From Bacteroidaceae bacterium (GTDB lineage: Bacteria > Bacteroidota > Bacteroidia > Bacteroidales > Barnesiellaceae_A): a stretch of DNA of 41,313 nt. Position numbers and translations under genes: made by a program. The notes beneath the pieces were generated by a model. That model searched no databases, had not been told where the DNA came from, and saw only the letters and a list, made by a program, of their open reading frames with translations. Position 1 is the first letter of the stretch; each line of letters begins with the position of its first letter. Below are positions 9,183 through 17,625 of this stretch, piece after piece. The stretch is from contig JAFXIZ010000013.1 of NCBI GenBank assembly GCA_017532725.1, positions 1-41,313 on the forward strand, in the 5' to 3' direction.

Positions 9183-10925
9183 TTATCTTACTACTACTTT
9201 TTGTCGGTTGGCAATGTATATGCCCGAGGGGAGTTCTACGCGAGTGCGTTGGTCGATGGTAGCATCATACACAACACTACCGTCAATACTTGCTATTACC
9301 AAGCGAGTAGGCTCGGCAGGAACGGCTATCAAGGCATTATCAACGCCATAGATGCGTGTCGATTGCTCTTTAACCTTGCCTACCGATGTATATACATTCT
9401 CCTCAAACTCTATATATACGTTGGCTGTCATTGCAGGCATAGCAAACTCGAGTACCGAGATATTACCGGGCACTACAAGGTCGGCTACTTCGCTACCGTT
9501 GAGCGTGATGCTCTTGATGGTGTAGTAGCGATAACTGCTGCTGCTCTCATATATGGTGTCGGTGAGCATAGTAATTGTTACCAACTCATTTTCGCGAGCA
9601 GCGTAGGTCGATTCGCCATATACAAAGGCATCCGATACGCCATTGGTTTCGACGTTTACAAGGTAATAGGGGGTAAAGACACCTTGAATAGTTACATTGC
9701 CGTTTGCACCTACATATACGTCATCGAAATCGATTGTGCCGTAGGCGTCGCGATGTACTAACTCGGTATCGCCGCAGAAGCACTTGTAGTAGTGCATACG
9801 ATAACCGTTGCTCTCGACAGTGGGTGCAACGTATTCCATACCGGCAACGTGTATTTCGTCGAGGTTGGTTATGGTTGTGTAGGTCACACCGTCGAATGTG
9901 TAATCTACAGCGTTGGGGGCATATACCGTCAATGCACCACCACCAATGATTTCGGGGGTTGTATTGAGGCTGAATACAGCAACGTTCGATATCATACCGG
10001 TCTCCTCGCTCCACAAGTAGTAGGGGGGATTGGCGTTGTTAACGACATTCTCGCGTATGGCTTTCTCGTTTTTGCGAGCAATGTTTTCAGTGTCGGCCTT
10101 CATCTCCTCTTGTGTGGCGTATGTGTTGTTACCTGTGGTAACATCCGAGCCCGAGTAGTTGTTGGCTATACCGGCATTGCTCTCGGTCTTTGAGCCATCG
10201 GCTTTTACACTGTTGCCTGCTGCGGCACAGTCGGTAATGGTAGAGCCTTCGACACTACCGGCTATACCACCGGCGCGAGCAGTACCGTATTTGATAACAG
10301 CAGTCCAAGGTGAGTTTACGGTTACATTGTTATTAACCGATGAGCAGTTGAGGATAACGCTGCCGTTTTCCATCCAACCTACCAATGCGCCACCGTAGTT
10401 CTCGTGGCAGTTGCTCTTGACGTAGAAACTACTGTTGGTTATACCCAAGTTTTTGATGGTCGCGCCACTGATAGCACCAAAGAGGCCTACGGTAACTATG
10501 CGAGAGTTGCCCGAGCCACCACCTACGCCATCTAATGAGGCGTTACAGTTGGTAATAGTGTGACCTTGACCGTCGAATGTTCCACAGAAGAAGCGTTTCA
10601 CACGATTGGTGTTGGTTAGATTATCCTTTGCCAAGTAGCCAATAGGATTCCAATTGCGATTGCCCAAGTCGATGTCATCGGTCAAGAGGAATGTCATACC
10701 CTTGCCATAAGATGCGTGCAACTCGGTGTTTGCTTGATATACAAGTTCATTCTCGTTAACTACCTTGGCAAGACCAGCCAACTCGGCAGCCGATGTGATG
10801 AGGTAGTTTCCGTTGGCATCTTGTTCCCAACTTGTGTCGGTAGTTCCATCCCATACGCTCACTGCATAGCCTGCGAGGGGCGACAGCAACAAGGCTGCCA
10901 ATGCCATTGATAACGATTTCTTCAT
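9183..10925 (-). CDS. Secreted GLUG-type surface protein A with type IX sorting domain
   Basis: This 580-residue protein begins with a signal peptide (MKKSLSMALAALLLSPLAGYA). Residues 23-300 contain SVWDGTTDTSWEQD, then beta-helix-like turns with GLUG-style repeats (GLFGAISGATIKNLGI, GGALVGWMENGSVILNC, AGGIAGSVEGSTITDC). The middle (300-500) is a different beta-rich region. The last 65 residues run from STRIYGVDN through IASIDGSVVYDATI to SGIYIANRQKVVVR, the form of a type IX type A sorting domain. It is a tandem paralogue of the gene at 10950, sharing the N-terminal half and the C-terminal signal. The 24-base gap suggests one transcript. Its role is unknown; cell-surface adhesion is only an inference. 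Confidence 0.85.
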   Translation of the reverse strand: MKKSLSMALAALLLSPLAGYAVSVWDGTTDTSWEQDANGNYLITSAAELAGLAKVVNENELVYQANTELHASYGKGMTFLLTDDIDLGNRNWNPIGYLAKDNLTNTNRVKRFFCGTFDGQGHTITNCNASLDGVGGGSGNSRIVTVGLFGAISGATIKNLGITNSSFYVKSNCHENYGGALVGWMENGSVILNCSSVNNNVTVNSPWTAVIKYGTARAGGIAGSVEGSTITDCAAAGNSVKADGSKTESNAGIANNYSGSDVTTGNNTYATQEEMKADTENIARKNEKAIRENVVNNANPPYYLWSEETGMISNVAVFSLNTTPEIIGGGALTVYAPNAVDYTFDGVTYTTITNLDEIHVAGMEYVAPTVESNGYRMHYYKCFCGDTELVHRDAYGTIDFDDVYVGANGNVTIQGVFTPYYLVNVETNGVSDAFVYGESTYAARENELVTITMLTDTIYESSSSYRYYTIKSITLNGSEVADLVVPGNISVLEFAMPAMTANVYIEFEENVYTSVGKVKEQSTRIYGVDNALIAVPAEPTRLVIASIDGSVVYDATIDQRTRVELPSGIYIANRQKVVVR

Positions 10926-10949
10926 AAGTTATATAGTTTATGATTCTTA

Positions 10950-12473
10950 TTAGCGTACTACTACTTTTGTGCCATTAACGATGTAGAAACCACGGTCGAG
11001 TGTCAACTCGTTGCGACCTTGTGATACCTTACCGTTATATACCACACGACCTGCCATATCTACTACAGTTACATTGCTATCGCCGGCAGCCTCAACAACT
11101 ACCACACCGTTTGCACCGTATATGCGTGTTGCAGCCTCAACACTCTCTACCGATGAGGGGATAACAGCCTCGGTGGTATAGTACAATGTAGTAGCGGCAG
11201 CAGGCATTGCAATGGTAAATTGTTGCTTACGCAAGAAACGACCCGACTCGAAACTGAATGTGGGGTTGCCCTCTTCATCCATACCTGTTTCGGGCATAAT
11301 GTAAGTAGCATCGTTGCTTCCGGCCAATACATTACCATTGTTGTCGGTAATCTCTGCGATATAGTAACCGGCATTAGTCCAGTCGCCTGTGTAGCCTTCC
11401 AAGTAGAACTCGGCTACAACTGTTGCACCGGCAGGATATAGTGCGTAAGTTGTGCTGTTGTATTCAAAGTCCATTTTGTTAGCGTTATGAATAATAGCAG
11501 CATTGTTGCGCACGCTACCGGCTTCGGCTTGGCTGTTGTCCACACCCAAGAGAGCGTAATATATCTTGTCGGTAGGCATACCGGTTGTTTCGTCGAGGTA
11601 GTAAGGTGTTTTGGGCGCGCTACCTATACCCAAGTTGTTGTAGAGAATTGTAGCGCGATTTATCTCGGCAATATTGGCAGCCATTTCGGTGGTTGAACTA
11701 TATACGTTGTTATTGGCATCAGATACCGATGAACCACCGTAGTTGTTTGAGATGTTGGCAGAATTGTCGCTTTTTGCTCCATCAGCAGACAATGAGTTTC
11801 CTGCAACAGAACAATCTGAAGCAGTTGAATTCTCGGCACTACCGGCTATACCTCCTGCGTAGGCATTACCATATTTAACAAGAACTTGGAAGGGGGCATT
11901 TACATTTATGCTGTTGTTTGTAGATGTACAGTTGGTAACAACGCTACCTCCGTCCATAAAACCAACAATGGCTCCACCATATATATGGTATGCATTACTC
12001 TTCACATAAACATAACTGTTGGTTACTACTAAATTCTTGATTTTAGCACCTGTTGTGTAACCAAACAGACCGACTGTTATTCTACCGGTACCACTTCCGG
12101 CGTTATATGAAGCAGAATAGTTACTGATGGTGTGACCTTGACCATCAAAAGTGCCACTGAAAGGATTGCGACTATCGACAATAGCACCTCCGGCTAAACC
12201 ATTGAAATAACCGATAGTATTCCAATTGTGGCTGCTGCCATTCAGGTTTAAATCATCCATCAAAAGGAATGTGTATCCACTATACGAAGTTCCACTATTG
12301 ACTTTTTGAGCCAAGCCTGCTAATTCGTCGGTCGATGTGATAAGGTAGTTGCCGTTGGCATCGGTAGCCCAATCGGTATCTACGCCACCATTCCATACAC
12401 TCTCGGCATAAGCAGTAAAGCAAGTTATCGCTGCTACGGCTATGCTCATCATCGAAATTAATACTTTTTTCAT
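10950..12473 (-). CDS. Secreted GLUG-type surface protein B with type IX sorting domain
   Basis: This 507-residue paralogue of the following gene has a signal peptide (MKKVLISMMSIAVAAITC), then SVWNGGVDTDWATDANGNYLI and GLUG-like turns (GLFGYTTGAKIKNLVV, YGGAIVGFMDGGSVVTNC, AGGIAGSAENSTASDC). The middle third does not resemble that of its neighbour. The end (ATRIYGANG ... VVDMAGRVVYNGKV ... RGFYIVNGTKVVVR) is a type IX sorting domain. The start at 12473 is preferred to the in-frame ATG at 12491, because AAAGGAG lies eight bases before it and would be coding otherwise. Its promoter is at 12599-12631. Confidence 0.85.
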   Translation of the reverse strand: MKKVLISMMSIAVAAITCFTAYAESVWNGGVDTDWATDANGNYLITSTDELAGLAQKVNSGTSYSGYTFLLMDDLNLNGSSHNWNTIGYFNGLAGGAIVDSRNPFSGTFDGQGHTISNYSASYNAGSGTGRITVGLFGYTTGAKIKNLVVTNSYVYVKSNAYHIYGGAIVGFMDGGSVVTNCTSTNNSINVNAPFQVLVKYGNAYAGGIAGSAENSTASDCSVAGNSLSADGAKSDNSANISNNYGGSSVSDANNNVYSSTTEMAANIAEINRATILYNNLGIGSAPKTPYYLDETTGMPTDKIYYALLGVDNSQAEAGSVRNNAAIIHNANKMDFEYNSTTYALYPAGATVVAEFYLEGYTGDWTNAGYYIAEITDNNGNVLAGSNDATYIMPETGMDEEGNPTFSFESGRFLRKQQFTIAMPAAATTLYYTTEAVIPSSVESVEAATRIYGANGVVVVEAAGDSNVTVVDMAGRVVYNGKVSQGRNELTLDRGFYIVNGTKVVVR

Positions 12474-12479
12474 CTTAAA

Positions 12480-12488
12480 TTCTCCTTT
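12480..12488 (-). promoter_or_regulatory. Shine-Dalgarno-like site deciding the start of GLUG protein B
   Basis: On the minus strand AAAGGAG precedes the ATG at 12473 by about eight bases. Such sites are rare in this window and in the phylum, so it both fixes the start and hints at strong translation. Confidence 0.55.
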
Positions 12489-12598
12489 CATTTAGATGTC
12501 GCACATTACTCTCAGCGTATATAAGTAAATGCGTTACAATCTTTTAGTTTCTTGTTTCTGTATAAATTAACGTTCAAAGTTTGCTTAAAAAAATCGAC

Positions 12599-12631
12599 GC
12601 AAAGTTATGTAAAATATCACAAAATAAGCAA
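12599..12631 (-). promoter_or_regulatory. Promoter of the GLUG surface-protein pair
   Basis: TTG (12631-12629), a 21-base spacer and TAACTTTG (12607-12600) fit the Bacteroidota consensus. The predicted leader is about 120 bases. Confidence 0.6.
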
Positions 12632-12691
12632 TTAATGGTGTGAAAATGTGTTCATTTGCCCGAAAAACATCGTACAAATGCGTTGAGGGCG

Positions 12692-13501
12692 TCATTCCTT
12701 CTCGAATGTGTACAATTGAGAAGGGTGATTGCGTGCCAATGTTACGAGTTCTACATCCTTGCCTACGCGAATGCCTTCGTTGTATAGTCGTCCTTCGATG
12801 GTCTTGTAGGCGAGTTGTGGGTGATTGTTGTCGAGGCTCAGGTGGCACAAAAAGATGTGAGTGAGTTCGGGACGATAGGTGGTAGCCAAGAATTCGGCCG
12901 TTTCGGCATTGTCCATATGACCACGAGGGGCTACTATACGACGTTTCAGGTGCAAGGGGTAAGGGCCGTTTTGCAACATTGTGGCATCGTAATTGGCCTC
13001 TATTACAAGATAGTTTGCCTCCGACAGGTATCGGGCAGCCGTTTCGGTGATGTGTCCCATATCGGTGGCCAGCACAAATGTGTGATTGCCGTATCGCACG
13101 CGATAGCCTACGTTGTCGCTGCCGTCGTGTGGTACTTCAAAGGCTGTTATCTCGAAGTCGCGAATCATAAAAGGCACTTCCTTTACAATCTCGCGATGTG
13201 CGCTGTATATCTTCTCGGGCATACAGTAGTTGCGATTCATACCATTGAGAATGGTGTGCGTGGTATATACGGGAATGCCCAACTTCTCGCCCAAGTTGCC
13301 GGCTGCTTTTATATGGTCGGCGTGGTCGTGTGTTATGCACAGTGCTACTATTTTTTCGAATGGTATGTTATTGTCCTTGAGGGCTTTCTTGATAGTGCGA
13401 ACGCCTATGCCGGCGTCTATCAGTATTCCATATTCTTCGGTACCCAAGTAGCAACAATTTCCACTGCTGCCACTCGCCAAACTCATATATTGTAGTTGCA
13501 T
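12692..13501 (-). CDS. WalJ/YycJ-like MBL-fold metallohydrolase
   Basis: This 269-residue cytosolic protein has the metallo-beta-lactamase fold. The metal motif THDHADH is at 57-63, and further ligands are expected from EVPHDGSDNVGY, LATDMGH and the C-terminal FLCHLSLDN. The N-terminal LASGSSGNCCYLG is characteristic of the YycJ/WalJ group of predicted exonucleases or phosphodiesterases linked to DNA repair and cell-wall signalling in other bacteria. The exact substrate is not visible. It is flanked by long intergenic regions and has a TACCTTTG element 24 bases upstream, so it is probably monocistronic. Confidence 0.85.
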   Translation of the reverse strand: MQLQYMSLASGSSGNCCYLGTEEYGILIDAGIGVRTIKKALKDNNIPFEKIVALCITHDHADHIKAAGNLGEKLGIPVYTTHTILNGMNRNYCMPEKIYSAHREIVKEVPFMIRDFEITAFEVPHDGSDNVGYRVRYGNHTFVLATDMGHITETAARYLSEANYLVIEANYDATMLQNGPYPLHLKRRIVAPRGHMDNAETAEFLATTYRPELTHIFLCHLSLDNNHPQLAYKTIEGRLYNEGIRVGKDVELVTLARNHPSQLYTFEKE

Positions 13502-13525
13502 TGTTTTATCTCTTTATTTAGGTTG

Positions 13526-13533
13526 CAAAGGTA
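13526..13533 (-). promoter_or_regulatory. TAnnTTTG element upstream of the WalJ-like gene
   Basis: TACCTTTG on the minus strand, 24 bases before the ATG. No partner TTG at normal spacing was found. Confidence 0.4.
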
Positions 13534-13670
13534 CAACAATCACGCCAATAAGTAAAGATAAAGGGGCGTTTTTTCAATACAAAAATCAATTCGTGATGTG
13601 GGTGTTGTGGCCAAATCTTTTTATCGCACTTCTTGCTATTCTTTATTATATTTTTCCACCTTATAATATA

Positions 13671-13708
13671 ATAACAAAGGGTGTGTCGCATAGGCGACAC
13701 ACCCTTTG
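13671..13708 (-). terminator. Terminator after the winged-helix gene
   Basis: A perfect 15-bp stem (13675-13689 with 13694-13708) with a four-base loop lies 26 bases past the stop, followed on the minus strand by TTATTATA. The stem contains GGGTGTGTCGC. Confidence 0.8.
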
Positions 13709-13733
13709 TAGTATAGATTGAATGAGTGCTATA

Positions 13734-13934
13734 TTAGCACAAAACTACTTCAATGTCAGTTTCTGTTTCAGTAACGCAAACTTTGCCCTCACGAGCAAGC
13801 CAGCCGATGGCTGCATAAAGTTCTTTTTCTTTGAGTTTGGTTGCTTTTTTCAAACCTTTTACTGTAAGCATACCAGATGCGTTCAAGGCTTCCCATACAA
13901 GACCAGCCCAAGAACCGATAACATCTACATTCAT
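13734..13934 (-). CDS. Small winged-helix protein (DUF2582-like)
   Basis: This 66-residue protein starts MNVDVIGSWAGLVWEALN and continues with LTVKGLKKATKLKEKELYAAIGWLAREGK, a helix-turn-helix followed by a wing (VCVTETETDIEVVL). This is the whole DUF2582-type winged-helix domain with no sensor or enzyme attached. An in-frame ATG eight codons upstream (13958) would add MLNKKDCK; the shorter form matches the usual start of the family. It may bind DNA or be an adaptor. Two matching palindromes lie about 110-140 bases upstream (see 14039-14078). Confidence 0.8.
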   Translation of the reverse strand: MNVDVIGSWAGLVWEALNASGMLTVKGLKKATKLKEKELYAAIGWLAREGKVCVTETETDIEVVLC

Positions 13935-13976
13935 TTTACAATCTTTTTTGTTTAACATTAATATTATATTTCGCTA

Positions 13977-13984
13977 CAAAAATA
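13977..13984 (-). promoter_or_regulatory. TAnnTTTG element upstream of the winged-helix gene
   Basis: TATTTTTG on the minus strand, 42 bases before the ATG at 13934. A TTTTG lies 17 bases further up, slightly short of normal spacing. Confidence 0.4.
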
Positions 13985-14038
13985 ATGTCTAAATTTTCAA
14001 TCAAAAGCAAAATATAGTAATAATCACGCATTTAGTTA

Positions 14039-14078
14039 ATGCAAAGCGTTGCATAATTATCCAATGCAATGCTTGCAT
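14039..14078. repeat. Two adjacent ATGCAA-TTGCAT palindromes
   Basis: ATGCAA-N4-TTGCAT (14039-14054) and ATGCAA-N3-TTGCAT (14064-14078) lie between rnz and the winged-helix gene. They could be paired operator half-sites or 3' hairpins of the rnz transcript; no T-run follows. Confidence 0.5.
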
Positions 14079-14121
14079 AGATTATAAAACGGTTGTTGGG
14101 GGGCAAGTGTTGCGTGGGTTG

Positions 14122-15045
14122 TTATTTTTTGATGACAATTTGCATATTTTCGCGAGCGAGTTGCACGTTGGCATACTCTTCACGCGCTTGTTGCAGCAGT
14201 ATCTCTTCGTTCTTGTCGTAACGAGCCGAGAAGTGTCCGAGTAGCAGACTCTTTACGCCGGCTTTGGTGGCAATACGCGCTGCCTGACGGGCTGTGGAGT
14301 GGAAAGTGCGACTTGCCCACGCCTCGTTGTCGTCGGCAAATGTTGCTTCGTGATACAATAGGTCGGCACCTTCGATAAGTGGTATGATGCGCTCGTTGTA
14401 CATTGTGTCGCTGCAATATGCGTAGCGTGCCGGTGGTGTGGCCGGTAGTGTGAGGTGTGCGTTGGGGATGGTTTGCCCATCGGGGGTTATAAAGTCGTCA
14501 CCTTGTTTGATGGCTGCTCGCATATAGGTGGGTATGTTGTAAAATTCCACCATATCGCCTCGTAGGTGACGGTCGCTTTGTGCCTCTTCAAAGAGGAAGC
14601 CACAAGTGGGTATGCGATGTTTGAGGGGTATGGTACTGATCGTTACGCTGCGATCGCTGTATATTACCTCGCTTGATGAGGGGGAAATGGCATTGAAGCG
14701 TATGTCGAAAGGGTTTTCTCGGCAGAAGTAGTCGAATAGTGGTCGAAATAGTTGCTCGGCATCGGGGTGTGCGTGGATGACAAGTTCGCCGGTATGTCCT
14801 GAAAGGGCCATAGTAGAAAGCAGTCCGGGCAATCCGAAACAGTGGTCGCCGTGCAGGTGCGATATGAAGATGTGCCCTAACCGATTGAGCTTGAGGTGTG
14901 CGCGTCGGAATCCAATCTGTGCGCCCTCGCCACAGTCTATCATAAAGAGTTTGTCGCGTACATTCACCACTTGTGTAGTGGGCAGATGTCGCAGTGTGGG
15001 GGTTGCTGCTCCACAACCCAATATGTTGAGTTCGAATCGAGCCAT
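14122..15045 (-). CDS. rnz: Ribonuclease Z
   Basis: This 307-residue endonuclease matures tRNA 3' ends. It starts MARFELNILGCGAATPT, followed by the substrate-site region HLPTTQVVNVRDKLFMIDCGEGAQ. The zinc motif is HLHGDH (63-68), and later ligands come from YCSDTMY, YHEATF and LLGHFSARY. The ATG at 15045 is chosen because the longer reading (from a TTG at 15099) would run through the rpsA terminator hairpin. No promoter is visible in the 77 bases to rpsA, so expression may depend on read-through. tRNAs in this window lack encoded CCA, which fits a need for RNase Z. Confidence 0.95.
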   Translation of the reverse strand: MARFELNILGCGAATPTLRHLPTTQVVNVRDKLFMIDCGEGAQIGFRRAHLKLNRLGHIFISHLHGDHCFGLPGLLSTMALSGHTGELVIHAHPDAEQLFRPLFDYFCRENPFDIRFNAISPSSSEVIYSDRSVTISTIPLKHRIPTCGFLFEEAQSDRHLRGDMVEFYNIPTYMRAAIKQGDDFITPDGQTIPNAHLTLPATPPARYAYCSDTMYNERIIPLIEGADLLYHEATFADDNEAWASRTFHSTARQAARIATKAGVKSLLLGHFSARYDKNEEILLQQAREEYANVQLARENMQIVIKK

Positions 15046-15064
15046 TTCGCGAGGTATGGTGGGT

Positions 15065-15098
15065 AAAAAATGACGGCTGCACATCAATGCAGCCGTCA
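15065..15098 (-). terminator. rpsA terminator
   Basis: A perfect 11-bp stem (15088-15098 with 15071-15081) and a six-base loop are followed on the minus strand by TTTTTT. It lies 25 bases after the rpsA stop and directly before rnz. Confidence 0.85.
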
Positions 15099-15122
15099 AG
15101 TACTCTATTGGTTTAGTGATAA

Positions 15123-16913
15123 TTATTCACCTTTAGCCATTTTCTCTTTGAGTGCTGCCAAAGCGTCGATGTCACCGAGAGTAGTTTTCTCTACTGCGGG
15201 GATAGCAGCAGTTTCCTCTGCGGGTTTTGCTTTCTTAGCAGGACGTTTTGCAGCAGCCTCTTTCTTCAATTCGGCCTTAGCCTCATCTTCGAAAATACGG
15301 CTGTGAGAGAGGATGATGCGTTTAGTCTCTTTGTTGAACTCGATAACCTTGAAGTCGAGAGTCTCTTTTACTTGTGCTTGAGAGCCGTCTTGTTTAACAA
15401 GGTGTTTGGGAGTAGCAAAGCCTTCAACGCCTTCGGGCAAAGAAACTACAGCACCACGCTCGAGCAACTCCTCGATAGTACCTTGGTGGATAGTATCTAC
15501 TTTGTAGATTTCTTCGAATTTATCCCAAGGATTGGCTTCGAGTTGTTTGTGACCGAGGCTGAGGCGACGGTTTTCTTTGTCGATTTCGAGAACTTGAACG
15601 TCGATAGCAGCACCTATTTGAGTGAACTCAGAGGGGTGTTTGATTTTCTTGGTCCAAGAGAGGTCGCTGATGTGAATCAAGCCGTCAACGCCTTCTTCGA
15701 TTTCAACGAATACACCAAAGTTAGTGAAGTTGCGAACTTTAGCAGCGTGTTGTGAACCAACAGCATATTTAGTTTCGATGTTTTGCCAAGGATCGTCTTT
15801 GAGTTGTTTGATACCGAGTGACATCTTGCGCTCCTCACGGTCGAGTGTAAGAACTACAGCCTCAACATCGTCGCCAACTTTCATAAAGTCTTGTGCGCTG
15901 CGGAGGTGTTGTGACCAAGACATCTCTGATACGTGGATAAGACCTTCAACACCGGGGAGGATTTCGATGAATGCACCGTAGTCGGCCATAACAACCACTT
16001 TACCTTGTACTTTGTCACCAACTTTGAGGTCGGCGGGAAGAGCATCCCAAGGATGGGGTTGGAGTTGTTTGAGACCGAGGGCGATACGTTTCTTCTCCTC
16101 ATCGTAGTCGAGAACAACCACTTCGAGTTTTTGGTCGAGAGAAACAACCTCTTCGGGGTGATTTACGCGGCCCCAAGAGAGATCGGTGATGTGGATAAGA
16201 CCATCGATACCACCGAGGTCGATGAATACACCGTAAGAGGTGATGTTCTTGACAGTACCTGCCAATACCGAACCTTTTTGGAGGCTTGCGATGATTTCTT
16301 TCTTTTGTGCTTCGATTTCGGCCTCGATAAGGGCTTTGTGCGAAACAACAACGTTGCGATACTCTTGGTTGATTTTAACAACTTTGAATTCCATTGTTTT
16401 GCCAACGAGGATATCGTAGTCGCGGATAGGTTTAACGTCGATTTGAGAGCCGGGGAGGAATGCCTCTGTGCCACCAAATACTTCTACAATCATACCACCC
16501 TTAGTGCGGCATTTGATGTAACCTGTGATAATCTCGTTGTTGTCGAAAGCAGCATTAACACGCTCCCAAGAGTGTGCGGCGCGGGCTTTCTTGTGTGAGA
16601 GGATGAGTTGACCCTTGCGGTCTTCTTGGCTCTCTACATATACTTCTACAGTGTCACCGATTTTCAAGTCGGGATTGTAACGGAACTCGCTCATAGGAAT
16701 GATACCGTCCGATTTGTAACCGATGTTAACAACGACTTCGCGTTTGTTCATCGAGATAATGGTACCTTCTTGTACCTCTTTGTCCTTGACAGCGTTCAAG
16801 GTTTGGTTGTAAGCAGCCTCCAATTCTTCGCGGCTCTTACCACCGAAGACTTCACCTTTTTCAAAGGCTTCCCAGTCAAAGTTTTCTACCGGGCTTTTAA
16901 ATTCTTCGCTCAT
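15123..16913 (-). CDS. rpsA: 30S ribosomal protein S1
   Basis: This 596-residue mRNA-binding protein of the small subunit has six S1 (OB-fold) domains in tandem. Clear domain cores include GTIISMNKREVVVNIGYKSDG, GYIKCRTKGGMIVEV, GTVKNITSYGVFIDLGGIDG, GKVVVMADYGAFIEILPGVEG, AKVRNFTNFGVFVEIEEGVDG and GTIEELLERGAVVSLPEGVEG. Domains 3-5 each end in the conserved LGxKQL. The C-terminal 60 residues are Ala/Lys/Glu rich and low-complexity (KRPAKKAKPAEETAA). It has its own near-perfect promoter and a terminator, so it is a single-gene unit, as expected for a highly expressed gene. Confidence 0.98.
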   Translation of the reverse strand: MSEEFKSPVENFDWEAFEKGEVFGGKSREELEAAYNQTLNAVKDKEVQEGTIISMNKREVVVNIGYKSDGIIPMSEFRYNPDLKIGDTVEVYVESQEDRKGQLILSHKKARAAHSWERVNAAFDNNEIITGYIKCRTKGGMIVEVFGGTEAFLPGSQIDVKPIRDYDILVGKTMEFKVVKINQEYRNVVVSHKALIEAEIEAQKKEIIASLQKGSVLAGTVKNITSYGVFIDLGGIDGLIHITDLSWGRVNHPEEVVSLDQKLEVVVLDYDEEKKRIALGLKQLQPHPWDALPADLKVGDKVQGKVVVMADYGAFIEILPGVEGLIHVSEMSWSQHLRSAQDFMKVGDDVEAVVLTLDREERKMSLGIKQLKDDPWQNIETKYAVGSQHAAKVRNFTNFGVFVEIEEGVDGLIHISDLSWTKKIKHPSEFTQIGAAIDVQVLEIDKENRRLSLGHKQLEANPWDKFEEIYKVDTIHQGTIEELLERGAVVSLPEGVEGFATPKHLVKQDGSQAQVKETLDFKVIEFNKETKRIILSHSRIFEDEAKAELKKEAAAKRPAKKAKPAEETAAIPAVEKTTLGDIDALAALKEKMAKGE

Positions 16914-16983
16914 TGTTAGTTAATAATTAATTTTGGTTTGTGATTAATAAATTAGACATTATATGGTCTGATAAAATCGGGGA

Positions 16984-17014
16984 CAAAGGTAGGCATTTTT
17001 TTCTTAACCACAAA
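16984..17014 (-). promoter_or_regulatory. rpsA promoter
   Basis: TTTG (17014-17011), a 19-base spacer and TACCTTTG (16991-16984). It is one of the best promoter matches in the window, with a leader of about 65 bases. Confidence 0.75.
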
Positions 17015-17084
17015 CAACTGCCTGAATTTTTCGTGCAAAAGTCTGATTTATTGGCTTTTTCTTGACGCTTTGTGCCTGTTGTGC

Positions 17085-17543
17085 TTATCTTTTACGGCGA
17101 AAAAAGTCTTGGATGAGTGCCTGACACTCATCGGCCAATATACCTTGTGTGACTTCGGTCTTGGGATGTAGTGCTTGAGGGGCTAACAAACTGTATCCTC
17201 GACGGGGGTCGGATGCGCCATATACAAGACGCGACACTTGCGCCCACCCAATGGCACCTGCACACATCGTGCAGGGCTCGAGTGTGACATATAACGTGCA
17301 GTCGGTAAGGTACTTGCCTCCCATATTGTTGGCTGCCGACGTGATGACTTGCATCTCGGCGTGTGCTGTTACATCGCACAGCATCTCGGTGAGGTTATGT
17401 GCGCGTGCAATGATGCGTCCTTGGCACACTACTACGGCTCCTACGGGTATCTCGTCGGCATCGGCTGCTTGTTGTGCCTCTTGCAGTGCCATACGCATAT
17501 ATTTCTCATCGAGTTCTTGACTCTTTTCTTTGTCTGTATCCAT
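17085..17543 (-). CDS. tadA: tRNA-specific adenosine deaminase
   Basis: This 152-residue zinc deaminase converts A34 of tRNA-Arg(ACG) to inosine. The zinc site is HAE (H61, E63) and PCTMC (C91, C94) after VTLE. The region EIPVGAVVV and the C-terminal GILADECQALIQDFFRRKR fit TadA rather than other nucleoside deaminases. The N-terminus is about 12 residues longer than many homologues (MDTDKEKSQELDEKYM). The ATG at 17543 comes only four bases after a TAnnTTTG element, so the mRNA is probably leaderless. It is divergent from aqpZ. Confidence 0.92.
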   Translation of the reverse strand: MDTDKEKSQELDEKYMRMALQEAQQAADADEIPVGAVVVCQGRIIARAHNLTEMLCDVTAHAEMQVITSAANNMGGKYLTDCTLYVTLEPCTMCAGAIGWAQVSRLVYGASDPRRGYSLLAPQALHPKTEVTQGILADECQALIQDFFRRKR

Positions 17544-17547
17544 AGTG

Positions 17548-17555
17548 CAAATTTA
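17548..17555 (-). promoter_or_regulatory. tadA promoter element abutting the start codon
   Basis: TAAATTTG (17555-17548) is followed by CACT and ATG. No TTG at 19-21 bases is seen, so the upstream part is weak. Confidence 0.5.
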
Positions 17556-17576
17556 CAAAATATTTACCACTAAGGC

Positions 17577-17605
17577 TTGCATCTGTGATATTTTTGCTAA
17601 ATTTG
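17577..17605 (+). promoter_or_regulatory. Predicted aqpZ promoter, upstream of the hairpin element
   Basis: TTG (17577-17579), an 18-base spacer and TAAATTTG (17598-17605). Transcription would begin near 17612, so the whole element at 17626-17801 would lie in the aqpZ leader. Confidence 0.5.
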
Positions 17606-17625
17606 CTTAACTTTAATATTAACTC

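Noticed and set aside
12815..13495. 226-residue plus-strand frame
   Set aside because: It is the antisense shadow of the WalJ-like gene, which has clear metal motifs and a promoter element on the other strand.
15046..15099. Longer N-terminus of RNase Z from the upstream TTG
   Set aside because: It would be encoded by the rpsA terminator hairpin, and the family starts at MARFEL.
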